From Hirudo medicinalis (taxonomy: Eukaryota > Annelida > Clitellata > Hirudinida > Hirudinidae): a DNA stretch of 59,063 nucleotides. Each line of letters opens with the position of its first letter. Positions within the stretch are counted from its first letter, which is position 1. Made by a program: the position numbers and the translations under genes. This document shows, piece by piece, positions 43,701-54,489 of this stretch. The notes below the pieces were generated by a model. The model saw only the letters and a program-made list of their open reading frames with translations, was not told where the DNA came from and searched no databases. The stretch is from the NCBI GenBank assembly GCA_011800805.1, contig MPNW01000228.1, forward strand, positions 2,124 to 61,186, written 5' to 3'.

Positions 43701-44667
43701 AGGAAAATAAAAAACAAAACATTCTTTTTTGGACCGATAGCGACTGTTGCAATCAATTCAGGTAGAAATATTGTTGGATGTGCTGTCTTATTTTTCATGA
43801 ATGACTACTTCGATTAGTAAAAGTTGCCATCAAAATTTAAAAAAAACAAACATAGTTATCAAAACTAATTTAGTTTCCGTGCAATCTTTTGGTGAAAAGA
43901 TTATTGCTTATTATTATTAATATTATTTATTATACAACTTTAAAATGACTTTTTTTGAGTTTGTAGTGTCATATTCATTACCAATTAATAAATCATTAAA
44001 TACTTGTAATGTAAGTCCAATCAAAATATAAAAGTTGGTAGTTTGCTCTTGAGAATGAACAAGTAAAATAAAATAACGACCTAAACGTAATTTAAAGGTT
44101 TAAGGAATTATTCCTTAAATAAAGGAAAGTGCATGTTTTACTTCTTAAACTCGGTCACCAATACTAATCAATACTCTCAACACTAATCAAAACAAGAAAC
44201 AGTATAGTTCTATTTCTAAATCTATTTAACATTCATTTTCAATGGCATTACATTCAAAATAGAATCTAACAAATAAAAGTAACGGATGAATAACTAAAAA
44301 TAGAAAAAAACTAATCGTCAGACAGTCTAACAATGTGTGCTTTTTATATCCCAGGCAGAATGTTAGCAGATTATTTTTCACTGACTAAAAACCGTTTGAT
44401 AATCCGATACCTGAATTGACGGATCGGTGAATGAAGGAAATGTTTTATGGAACATTGTCAGTCCAAAGTAGCTTAAAGCATTTATTGAATCTTATGTAAC
44501 CGAGTAAATGACCTCAATGATTTTTGTTTAGTAATTATGTGTAATTGAATTGTAATTTTAATTTTAATTCTGATGTCCGCTTAATTAGCAATCAGAATAA
44601 TTCCAGTAGATTTTTAAGAGGATATATTTTCTAAGCTGTTTTTTCTTCTTTGGGAGGTGAAATCATA

Positions 44668-44907
44668 TCAAAAGTCTGATGGCCGAAAATGCTCGGTTTG
44701 TGTGCTCAGCCCTTGAGTAGTTCTCGAGTCCTGGGTTAATATATTCGGTATACCTCTGCTTCCCTGTCTTCCTTTACCCTCCATCCGTCTTTCCATCTCT
44801 TTCAACATCATCACACTCCTCTCAATTCCAATTGTTCTCTGCAACTTCCCTTTCCGTTGTTTGACTTGTATATCTTCGTTGAACCTGACGTTTATTTTAT
44901 TCATCAC
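44668..44907 (-). other. Candidate coding exon, unknown protein
   Basis: Minus-strand frame of about 79 codons, rich in Lys, Arg, Glu and Gln (KQRKGKLQRTIGIERS, LKEMERRMEGKG, TQTEHFRPSDF then stop), with base composition more coding-like than its surroundings. I recognise no domain. It could be a last exon of an unknown minus-strand gene whose rest is beyond the gap, or chance. Confidence 0.3.
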
Positions 44908-45253
44908 TTTATTTATTTACAAAAAAAAGGTTATTATTTTCATCCCTTAGACAGCTATTTAAAAGAATTAAGTTTTAAAATAATGTTCATTTTAAAATTT
45001 GTTTTTCATGCGTAATTGGTGATTATAAATGTCATATATGTATTGTCATATATTGCAGTGTATATTATTTCTTGTTAGCCATTATTATAAATAAATTAAT
45101 AACTTACCCCTGTGAATCACTCAAAATGTTATCAATGTTCATGATAACATTTTAACGACTTAAACCTGTAGAATCTTGAAACTAGCACATTAATGATGAT
45201 ATTAACATTGTGAAGGCTAAAGATTTTATTATTGGTTGAATTTTTAGATTAAA

Positions 45254-45394
45254 NNNNNNNNNNNNNNNNNNNNNNNNNNNNNNNNNNNNNNNNNNNNNNN
45301 NNNNNNNNNNNNNNNNNNNNNNNNNNNNNNNNNNNNNNNNNNNNNNNNNNNNNNNNNNNNNNNNNNNNNNNNNNNNNNNNNNNNNNNNNNNNNN
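45254..45394. other. Assembly gap (run of N)
   Basis: 141 unknown bases. Anything inside, for example an upstream RET exon, cannot be seen. Confidence 1.
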
Positions 45395-46067
45395 AATATT
45401 CTATTTCAAAAAAACATGGAAATAATTAACATCCGTGAATTGTAAGCGTAACCGAACAAATTTGCAAGTTAATGCAGTGGTGTGTTGCATGCAGAGTTTA
45501 TTTGAGGTGCTGCATAATAAATCTGTGCATGTTTGTCGTACGAAACTAAGTGGAGTTAATAATACTGGTGAAAAGGGATTTAAATCGAGCAATAATTTTA
45601 ATTTAATTTAATTTATTTATCAGATGTGCTATCTTTTCTAACTGAAGCCTTTAATATTATCCAAAACTGCTCTTTCGTTATAATCAATCATTTTAAAGAA
45701 ATTTATTTATACGGGAGCATTAAGCTGTCAAGTCTTATTTCTTTGAAGTCTCACATCTTACAAAAACTTTACACATTTAGTCTTAGTGATAACTTAGTCG
45801 TAGTAATTTTGTTAATTTTACTACTAAATTTTGTCGCGATTCAAAATGTAGAGATTAGTAAAATAAATATTCAAATCACAATATCAAAACAGAGCATTAA
45901 TAGTACGGAATAAAATTTTTTTAACTCTATCCGATAATAAAAATTCTGTTTCTATTCATACAGGGAGATCCAATGTGTGTGGTTATATGAAATAAAAATG
46001 CTTAACATGAACATTAAACACAATAAAAATTTATTACACATTATGTAATATTTTTATTATGTTGCAG

Positions 46068-46145
46068 AAAAAAGTACCTGCTGTCGACGGCATCCGAGAA
46101 ACCAGAAGGCCTTTGAGGCAGATAACGAAGAAGAGACGTGCTTGA
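46068..46145 (+). other. Candidate terminal exon, unknown protein
   Basis: A good acceptor (TTTTTATTATGTTGCAG) is followed by 25 open codons and a stop, encoding a basic, structured-looking tail (KKVPAVDGIRETRRPLRQ, then ITKKRRA). GC is higher than in the flanks. No partner exons were recognised upstream, partly because of the gap. Confidence 0.3.
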
Positions 46146-46364
46146 ATGCCAGGCATCACGTCTTCTGATTACCCATTAATTATATCTCTAACAAATTGAT
46201 GCTTCGATATTATTTATTTTAAAAGTATTCCTCTTCTAACAAACTTTTCAATCACATAAAAATGGATAAAATAGCCTTAAATACTATCGCGTCTTATCCT
46301 ACCGTAAAACATTAAGGATTAAAATCTATCAAATCTATCTCTTAATAAGAGATATTTAACCAAA

Positions 46365-46571
46365 CTACTTTAAAATCTTTCTCCTCTCCAGTTTTTTTCG
46401 ATTCTTCGATGACTTTGTTTCAAGAAATCTCCTGCCTGCCTTCTTTAGAGGCGATTTCGCTTTAGCGCATGCGCGCGCCCACATTAATCGATGGTGATAG
46501 TAGTATCGATGGTGGTATAGTGATGATAATGTAATGTTTAAAGCAATTACAGCAAGTAAAAAAAGCTTCAT
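46365..46571 (-). other. Candidate small secreted basic peptide
   Basis: Single-exon frame of 68 residues. It starts MKLFLLAVIALNITLSS, a plausible signal peptide, followed by a His/Tyr-rich stretch and a Lys/Arg-rich C-terminal half (KAKSPLKKAGRRF, KNRKKLERRKILK). No family recognised, no cysteine pattern. Part of it overlaps a simple ATCGATACTACTATCACC-type repeat, so it may be chance. Confidence 0.25.
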
Positions 46572-48263
46572 CGTCAATTTTGTTAACGTAGTACTGAGTA
46601 CCCATTTCGTTGAATGTCGAAAAGATCGGAAATCGGAGATCATTCAGTCCTTAGATCAATGTATCTTCTGCAAGCCAATACGTATTTATTTTCTGATGTT
46701 AAGTCATATTACTGTTAGTATTCACTAAGCTTGAGTAATAATAATCATTAATCCTTATTCATCAATTCATTCGCCACGCTTAAGGTCAAAAGGTCGTTTC
46801 ACATACCTGAGGAGGGTCATGTTCTATCTCTCTGTATATGAATTATCTGCTACCTCTGCTACAACTTCCGACGACCAGCGTCATCCTGACACGTGGATTC
46901 ATGGTTGGATGATTGGAGGAGGCAAGCATTGGGAAGGGTGAGATGATATGAGCATCAAACATGGAGATGATCGAAAAAAATAAATTATAATAACGCTAAG
47001 AGCAGAGAAATTGATAAGAATAATTGGTGAGATTTATTATTGGTGAGATTAAAAGGAATTAAAATGTAAGAGAATGAAAAGAAAATTATGAGGCAAAAGC
47101 CTAGAATATAATGCGCAATTGATTTCTCATCGAGAGAGAGAGAGAGAGAGGATCATTAGGTTGGCAAATATTTAACCAAAGACTTGGACCAATTTTGCTT
47201 CTGTTGCGCCTCTTGTCCACCATAAATGAGGTCAAAATTTTGGCCTATTGCTGGATTTATTCATTAAATATTCAATTAACAAGTGAGTGGTATTACCTGT
47301 AAATACCAGGCTTACGCAATCCCTGTTGCCAGGTATTGCATAACGATTACTTGCGTGATTATTTGCTGAATAGGAACATTGGATATTGGAGATCTTACGA
47401 GGTCTTGTGAGATCTTGTGAGATGCTGAGAACATGTTGAGATTTTGATGGATGCTAAAACCTTATTCAGCGATCATAGAGGTAGTCCTAGAAAGATTCTA
47501 AATACAACAATAATAAACTTAACTAATATAAACTTAATTACAATCATTAACTAAGGTCTTATTGCCAGGGTTATAACTATATTAAATATTATTCAAAAAT
47601 ACATACGAAAATTGAAATTAATGTCTCTAATAATTAACAAATGAACAAAAATGCAAATAAATTTGATAAATAACAACGATGTGTTTAGTAAGTAATGTAA
47701 TATCAAGTTTTATTGTTCTTCATTCATAGCGATGAGAAATGTTCATTTAATGAATAAATGGGCAAAGCTTGATTTTTTTTTATTTCTGGAGGTGTTGCTG
47801 TTTCATTTAAACATTTTAAATGTTTCATTTTAAATTCGAAATAGTCCTCATCAATCCATTCTGCACATTCTTCATTCGCCATTATTGCTATAATTACTTT
47901 GCTGACGAGCTGAAATTGTCACTGGCCTGATACATTTGGGCAAAGAAATTGCTTCCAGCTTGTGTGTCACAAGATAGTTTCTTCTGGTTATTTTTGTGTT
48001 CCAAAAATCGTCAACAGATGTGATGTCACATTTTTTTTAGCTTCCCCCTCTCTCCTCCTCGTCATATTTCATCGCAAATGTTTGAACCCCTCCTACCCTA
48101 AATGAGTGACGTCATTTACGGATGGCCCCTTTAAACGAAAAAGCAACTTGACTGAGGCTCGTCCGCACGACACGAATGATTTTCGTCTACCGTTTTCTTT
48201 GCAATTGAATGAAACAGAGTTTGATTATAGTAGCGTATGTTCAAAACGGAACTTTCAGACCAC

Positions 48264-48587
48264 TCAATATTGGGGGTAGCTTTCCCTGAATAAGAAAGTT
48301 TTGAGGGCAGAATGAAAACTGGCTGGATCGGTATTGATAACAGAAGGGTTGGAGTCTATTCCAGATCTGCGGAAAAACTTTTTTCTTTGAATGCGGAAAA
48401 TGATTTCTGAATTTTTATTCTTTTCGCAGGGGAAGGGAGGGGGACAACAGGATTGGCGCAGAGGCTTCTGTGCCTCCAACACCACACTCAACCTGGGTAA
48501 ATCCGGCGCTGGTCCCGGACAATTATAAGTTTTAAGACAGAAGAAGCCTCTTAGGGAACTAAGTCTTAAAGATGAACGTTTGTTCAA
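48264..48587 (-). pseudogene. Possible retroelement C-terminal relic
   Basis: Frame of 107 codons in a GC-richer patch. Its end (DPASFHSALKTFLFRESYP) resembles the conserved C-terminus of LINE-encoded reverse transcriptase proteins (F..LK..LF), but the upstream part is not recognisable. Probably a decayed repeat. Confidence 0.3.
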
Positions 48588-50399
48588 AACTTCCTAAATT
48601 GCGCTATCCTCTTGTTATCAAAAAATCGCACTTTTTTCTGGATTCTGCTTGTCGACAAAAACTAAAGGTAAATTGAGGCTTAGTTCAAAGGTGCCAGGCT
48701 TATCAAACACTGTAGTCTTTCCTTGTCACGACTTGTGCATGCGCTAAAGTTAGAGAAAATACCTCGAGTTTAATGAGCTATTTAACAAATAGCAATTTCT
48801 GTAACTTATGATGCATATCAGCTCAAAGCAGGAATGCAACAAGAAATTCTTCTAGTCTTAAAATCTTAGCGGATTTGTCAATGTTATTATAATCTGGACG
48901 CAATACGTTGTTCGAATTTCAAGTATAAGATTTCAGAAAAAAACTAAGGTATTTTAAAGATTCCGAATGGGAATAAATAAGGAAGATCGCAGTTCTCCAC
49001 CAGAAGCATGATCTTGATCGCGACGATCATCATCTGCCTTCAACTGAAGTAAATCGACACCGAAGATCAGACATGCCCTGATTTCATTAGCAAGCAACTA
49101 ATTATAGTATTACAACCAGCAGTCACTTATGCGAATTTTTAGAGTAACCGTGATAAAGGCAATCTATATTAATAGAAGATATCACAACCAGATAACATGG
49201 TAATAATAATAATAATAATGAAATGGTGTTATAACAATGATGATAGATATAATGTCTTTCAAGTCCAATAAAAGCATTTCAAAATGAATTTAGACTTGGG
49301 AAAGACAACATCGTGGCAATGCAAATGTATCTACAACAACATCATTAGTCCTTCACAATAACTTCTTGGCAACGAGGTAAAAAACACTTTTCAACTTAAT
49401 TAAAAAAGCAATGCTTAAACTGAATGCAATACTCAAAACGATCAAACTAGGATTTTCAAAAGATTTCAAGTTTAATTGAAAAAACTTGGAAAGAATTCTA
49501 AAGGTTCAAAACTAACAGAGTGCAGCAAATAAGCATCAGAAACAAGAATTTACAAAAGAATTGTAGATGTCATAAGGAAAAGCTATTTTGCGTTTCCTTG
49601 AGAAACTGAATAGGAAACTGTCTCTTGAAACCAATGAAAAATCGAATAAACAAAGAGCAGAAAGAAATATATTCTTAAAATATTTACTGAAAAAGCTTTC
49701 TACTCGAGCAATGTGCTCAGAAATAAAATAAAAATATTAATTTCCAATAACATCCAACAAAATTAAAAGTAAAAACAAATATTTGTCATTTAACAAACAT
49801 ACAAAATTAAATTGTATATATTATTTGAAAAATTAAGAAATAATAATCCACATGTGAATCAGCTCTTCTAAATCTCAAGACAGTAGGTCAACAGAGATCC
49901 AGAGAAGAAAATGAACAAGACAATGCTGAAAAAATCAGATTGAGCAAAAAAGAGGAAAAACATCATCCAACTCCAACATCCATGATTCAGTCATCCAAAA
50001 TGGAGAAAATCCAGAATGGTCTAAACAGTAAAAAAGATGTATTTTTCAAATATCAAAGGATTGATGAAAAATGAGCTAGGCTATTCAATTTAGTTAGGAT
50101 TGGGAGGGTTATCCTGTTTAAGGATTTTGATTGCTAAGAAAATAATGCATGAGAAAGCTTTGATAAACAAAAAAGAACTTTGCCATTTCTGCACAAACCC
50201 AAGTGACTGATGTAAAAGTAGTAGCTAATAGTAGCAACATCTAACATCAACACGAGATTAACAATACAAACGCATGAGTCACTTCCTATGGAATAAGAAT
50301 TACACTATAACTCCCGTTAATGTGTTGACAACACAAGCATATACAACTGAGTCAATTGAATTGACAACTTTGCCACACTTCTCGCAGTCTTTTCTCGTT

Positions 50400-53300
50400 C
50401 TACTGGCAACGTGAAGCAGATGCAGACATGCATCGTTTGTTCATCATCTTCTGCTTCACCATATTCCTATGGATGAGAGATGATACACCATAAGCTATAG
50501 AGGAGAGTCTTAGGTGTCCTCTCAATGGAGTTTGGCTCATTTCCCCCGACCTGGCATCTCCAAAAGCCTGATTCTTCTCATATTGGCAGTTCATTATTTG
50601 GTTAAAACTGACAGGCATTGCATTTCTCCAAGAAGAAATGTTCTCATGATGACTAGAACAGAATTTCAAGTCTTGATTAAGTTCTGTGTTTTCTGAAAGG
50701 AGGGACTCAATATTTGCAGATCTCCTCTTGCTTGTCTTATCTTGGCTTGTCATTTGCTTTGATACCAAGACATCCCTGGTGTGGCTGAAGGTTGAAAGGT
50801 CATCACATGAGTTTGAATGCTTAACCAGTATAGGTAAAAAGTAGTTTGAAGATGCGTTTTTTGTTGGTTCAAATGATTTCTTGGACTCCTGCAGATGGAC
50901 CTGGAATTCCTTCTCAATATAATTCCAGCTAAAAATGAAATATTTAACTCAGTCGTTATTCACATAGCCAGCTATGTTATGTAAATAATTATAGAAAACA
51001 TCAAAATGTTAACAAAGAATACATATATTGGCCTTAGCTTTACAATAGGCATCCATCCAATGAATTTGAATCTACTTAAATGGATTCAATTATAATCATT
51101 CGAACAATTGCAAAAAAAAAGAGTCCATGCTCACTTTCTCAGGAATTTCACCAGACTGCTGGGAAACAGACCGACGGTTCCTTTTGCAACGGACTTGCCC
51201 AATAACCAACCTCCTCCCTTATCTTTGAGTGCAACATACATTTTGCCAACCTCCAAGTTCAATTCTTCAGGTGAATTTGGGAAATAATTGAGCAGGGCTT
51301 GATATCTGAAAAATATATTAATCAAAATAAATCTGACAATTTTGATGTACAACTGGTACAAATAGGTTGGCCAACACTCGAAGCCTGAATTCCTTGTAAA
51401 CCATATAACCATCAAATGTGATTCCCATAGCTTGAGTGCACTACCACTTCATTACTAATAATAGCTTAACACAATTAAAAATGACAATTAACCCACAAGG
51501 CAGAGTGCCATCACCATCAAAGATCGGATGTACTTTGTTCGTTCCTTCCGTCCCGTCGTCGGTCGATTCGGTTTCCGAAGATCGAATTGCCGGCGACTTG
51601 GATGCGTTGGAGAGATTAGGGTAAGAATTGCTTGTGCTCTGACTGGGTGTAATACTTTCATTGCTGTCAATAAAGTCACAGGAAGATGCCATCACTGGAT
51701 TGTCGTTTGTCAATCTCATTGATGCAGAGGTTTTTGGGTATCTCTCAAATTCTGATTGATTGTGAGCTAAGTGGTCCCTAAATAAATGTGGTTAGCAAGG
51801 GTTCATTGACAGTAACAACAACAATAATAATGGCATCAACAATAATAGCTAATCAACCAGTAAAATGCTAACCCTATTATTAACTAGCATATATTCTCAT
51901 TTTCAATGTTCTCAGTTATTAATATTATCTCTCCTGCTATTTCTGAATTTTAATAAAACAATGCCAAAACATTATTGCAGTGTTGTGCTGGCAATCCAGC
52001 TTGCCCTATTCTCTTCAAAAGCAGAGCTACATAAATAGTTCAAGCACCTCCACTGCTTAGACATAAGTCCTATTTAAGTGTTAAAGAAAAATATGTTGGA
52101 CACATAGTTAAAATATGTGGAATAACAAATATTTGTTGTGATGTCGACGTTGTTTTCAATCACTTTTCTTCTTTGAATGAACCATCATCACCGTCACCAC
52201 CACCACCACCACCACCACCACCACCACCACCACCACCATCATCATCATCAGCACAATCAAGAAACCAACGTGGTGCTGGGGGCCAATTTTGTCTGAAGCA
52301 GAAGTCTATTAGTGTCACTGAGCTGAAATGATCAAATAATTAAGTTTCCCTGTCAAAACTTCACTTGTAAAGGCCAATAAATAATATTGTTAATACTAAT
52401 ATTAATAAAGTTATGTTAATACTAATAAAGCTAATACTAACATTAATATTAATAACTGTTATATAATACATTTTAATTATATTGAATAATAATGTAACAG
52501 AAAACATTAGCTGAATCTATGTTTCCAGCAAGCATTATTGATCAGACATGTTTACCTCAACAAATGCCTCAGGGAAAATGCCAACTTTATTATGGAAAGA
52601 ACCCTCAAGCCAGTTTTCATCCACCATTCCAATCACTGTGATGAGGTCATTCTGAGACCAGGCATATAATATAACATAATATAATATAACATAATATAAC
52701 ATCATTGAAAAATAACCAAAAAGAAATGTAAAATAACAAGAAATAGCAAAAAAATAGTAAATTAAATGTTAGTAATAATAAAAACAAATTATTTAAAGAA
52801 TATAATTATCTGGAATTTCAGCAGTTCAACACAAAAAAATTATCTTTTTCAAATTATTGAATACAGCTCCATAATTCACCTTCTTGAAGGAGAGACAGTC
52901 ATTTCTCCAGTCCACATCCCTGAAAGAGAAGTTATGTCTGGCTCTGCAGGTGGTAACCGTAGAAGACAGAGGACACAAGACCTTTATGTAGCAAGGATAA
53001 AGAATATTTTTGCTTATAAATTCTTTTACAATTTTTTTTGCTTACCAACATAATAAACCTACATAAAGATTTACAAAGTAGGAAAAATAATTTTGAACTT
53101 TTACGAAAAATTGTGCGTGTTTAACCAATGGCAATGAATGAATAATTAAACACGTAACAATTGAATCGGACACGACGTCGCAAACCAAGAAAAGCAGTAA
53201 GAAGGATTGTTTTTACTTTCAGATGATTCCTTCAAGCAATATTCATTGCGTGTTATCTCAGTTAAACCATGCCATTACCATCTCATAATGCATCCACAAA

Positions 53301-54489
53301 AAAAAAAGTGATTTCCAAAAGCATGTTCTTAAGGTTTTACTTGCATAAAAATTTAATAAAATAATTAACATGGCATTCTCAAATTATTACTTGGATGTAA
53401 TTTGAAGGCATGAAACCCTGTTTTCCATGAAGTCTTCCAACAAACCAATTCTCATCCACTTTATATAAAAGTTCCACTAAGTCACCCTTCCTGAATGACA
53501 GATCACTAAAAAAACCAGTGTTATTTTTATAAGCCAAACTTGAATAGTAAATGCTTAAATTTAATTCTTAGAAGAGTTTGCAAGCATCATTAAGATGTAC
53601 AAATATCAAAAAGCCTCAGTTTGGATTTTCGAGCCATCTAAAAATTGGAAGTTTCAAAGAGCTGTCACAAGATTGTGGATTCAGTTAAATATTGTAAGCA
53701 GACTCTAAATCAATTAAAGTATAAAATATATTAGCTACTACATTAGAGGTTGGACGAATTGGTTGCGTTCCTGCATACGGCGGTAATAACAACAGTCGTA
53801 ATGTGTCGTGTTCGAAACCCAGCCTGCACTGCCACAAGCACCTTTGGAAAGGAGTGCTACATAAATGGTTAACAAAAAGCACCTCCGATGCTATGCATGT
53901 GGTGCTATATAAATGAACCACATTTACATTTACAGGCTAAAATGCACTACATGCTACCAACCCATTCTCCAAAGCCTTATAGCTATATAGAGCTTTTGCA
54001 CATGGCACACTGAGTTCTTTCATCTATTATCAATTAAAGAACCATGTATTTGAAACAGTGAGCATTTAAAGGAATCACAAATGCAAAATAATTTTGAAGC
54101 AAAGATTATTAGCAATAATGAATGTTTGAAAGATTATATCCATAATCCATTTATATTTTTTTCCATCAAGATCATACTCCATAGTCCACAAGAGAGCTAA
54201 GCCCTTTCTTTCTTCTCCTCTCTCTCTGCGTTTTTACATCTTGAGACATAGGATTTTTTAGTGTGCTTAGAATTCTGTTGAGAAGAACATTTGATGGCAG
54301 ATCATCGACTTTAGTGTCTACTGAGAGACGACATTCAGGACAGACAAGACGATTTTCGGCTGCTACAATAGCATCCAAGCAGAATCTGCAAAAGGTGTGC
54401 TGACAGGGCAAAACTTTGTTGTTACATTCGTTGAAGGACTCCATGCATACTGAACATTCGAGAAGCTCGCACAAAGTTCCTTTGTCCAT
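50400..54489 (-). CDS. SH3RF: POSH / SH3RF: RING-type E3 ligase and SH3 scaffold
   Basis: Scaffold for Rac-JNK signalling with E3 ubiquitin ligase activity in known homologues. Exons: 54178-54489 (ATG), 53962-54023, 53391-53505, 52880-52981, 52556-52651, 52270-52292, 51493-51777, 51135-51305, 50400-50928 (stop). All phases join: 565 codons with stop. RING finger C3HC4 complete: [28 protein letters not shown], followed by [13 protein letters not shown] as in POSH. SH3-1: [35 protein letters not shown]3-2: [38 protein letters not shown]; its ALYDY motif is degenerate. Ser/Thr-rich linker. SH3-3: [31 protein letters not shown]. Divergent tail of about 175 residues. SH3RF1 and SH3RF3 have four SH3 domains, so one is absent here, as in SH3RF2. 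The 23-nt microexon 52270-52292 is supported mainly by phase. Confidence 0.93.
51960..52075 (+). repeat. SINE-like element in a POSH intron
   Basis: GAGCTACATAAATAGTTCAA then GCACCTCCACTGCTTAGACA parallels the 3' half of the element at 53745-53935 (GTGCTACATAAATGGTTAAC, GCACCTCCGATGCTATGCAT). Confidence 0.6.
52182..52251. repeat. (CAC)n(CAT)n microsatellite
   Basis: About 16 CAC units followed by CAT units in the POSH intron just upstream (on the plus strand) of microexon 52270-52292; potentially polymorphic in length. Confidence 0.9.
53745..53935 (+). repeat. SINE-like element, best copy
   Basis: A tRNA-like head (GAATTGGTTGCGTTCCTGC, then GTGTTCGAAACCCAG as B box) and a body ending GTGCTATATAAATGAACC plus an ACATTTACATTTACA tail. 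Related fragments at 15585-15700, 26200-26240, 33690-33960 and 51960-52075. Lies in the POSH intron between exons 53391-53505 and 53962-54023. Confidence 0.7.

Larger units (their letters stand above)
43754..50399. other. Long interval between RET and POSH
   Basis: Mostly AT-rich with no certain gene. It contains the assembly gap, three weak coding candidates listed separately, a (GA)n tract (47131-47151), a local GATCTTGTGA-type repeat near 47388-47425 and a repeat-like block with pyrimidine runs at about 48035-48140. RET's missing first exon may lie here or in the gap. Confidence 0.5.

Noticed and set aside
50514..50696. Plus-strand frame of 60 codons
   Set aside because: Antisense shadow of the last POSH exon.
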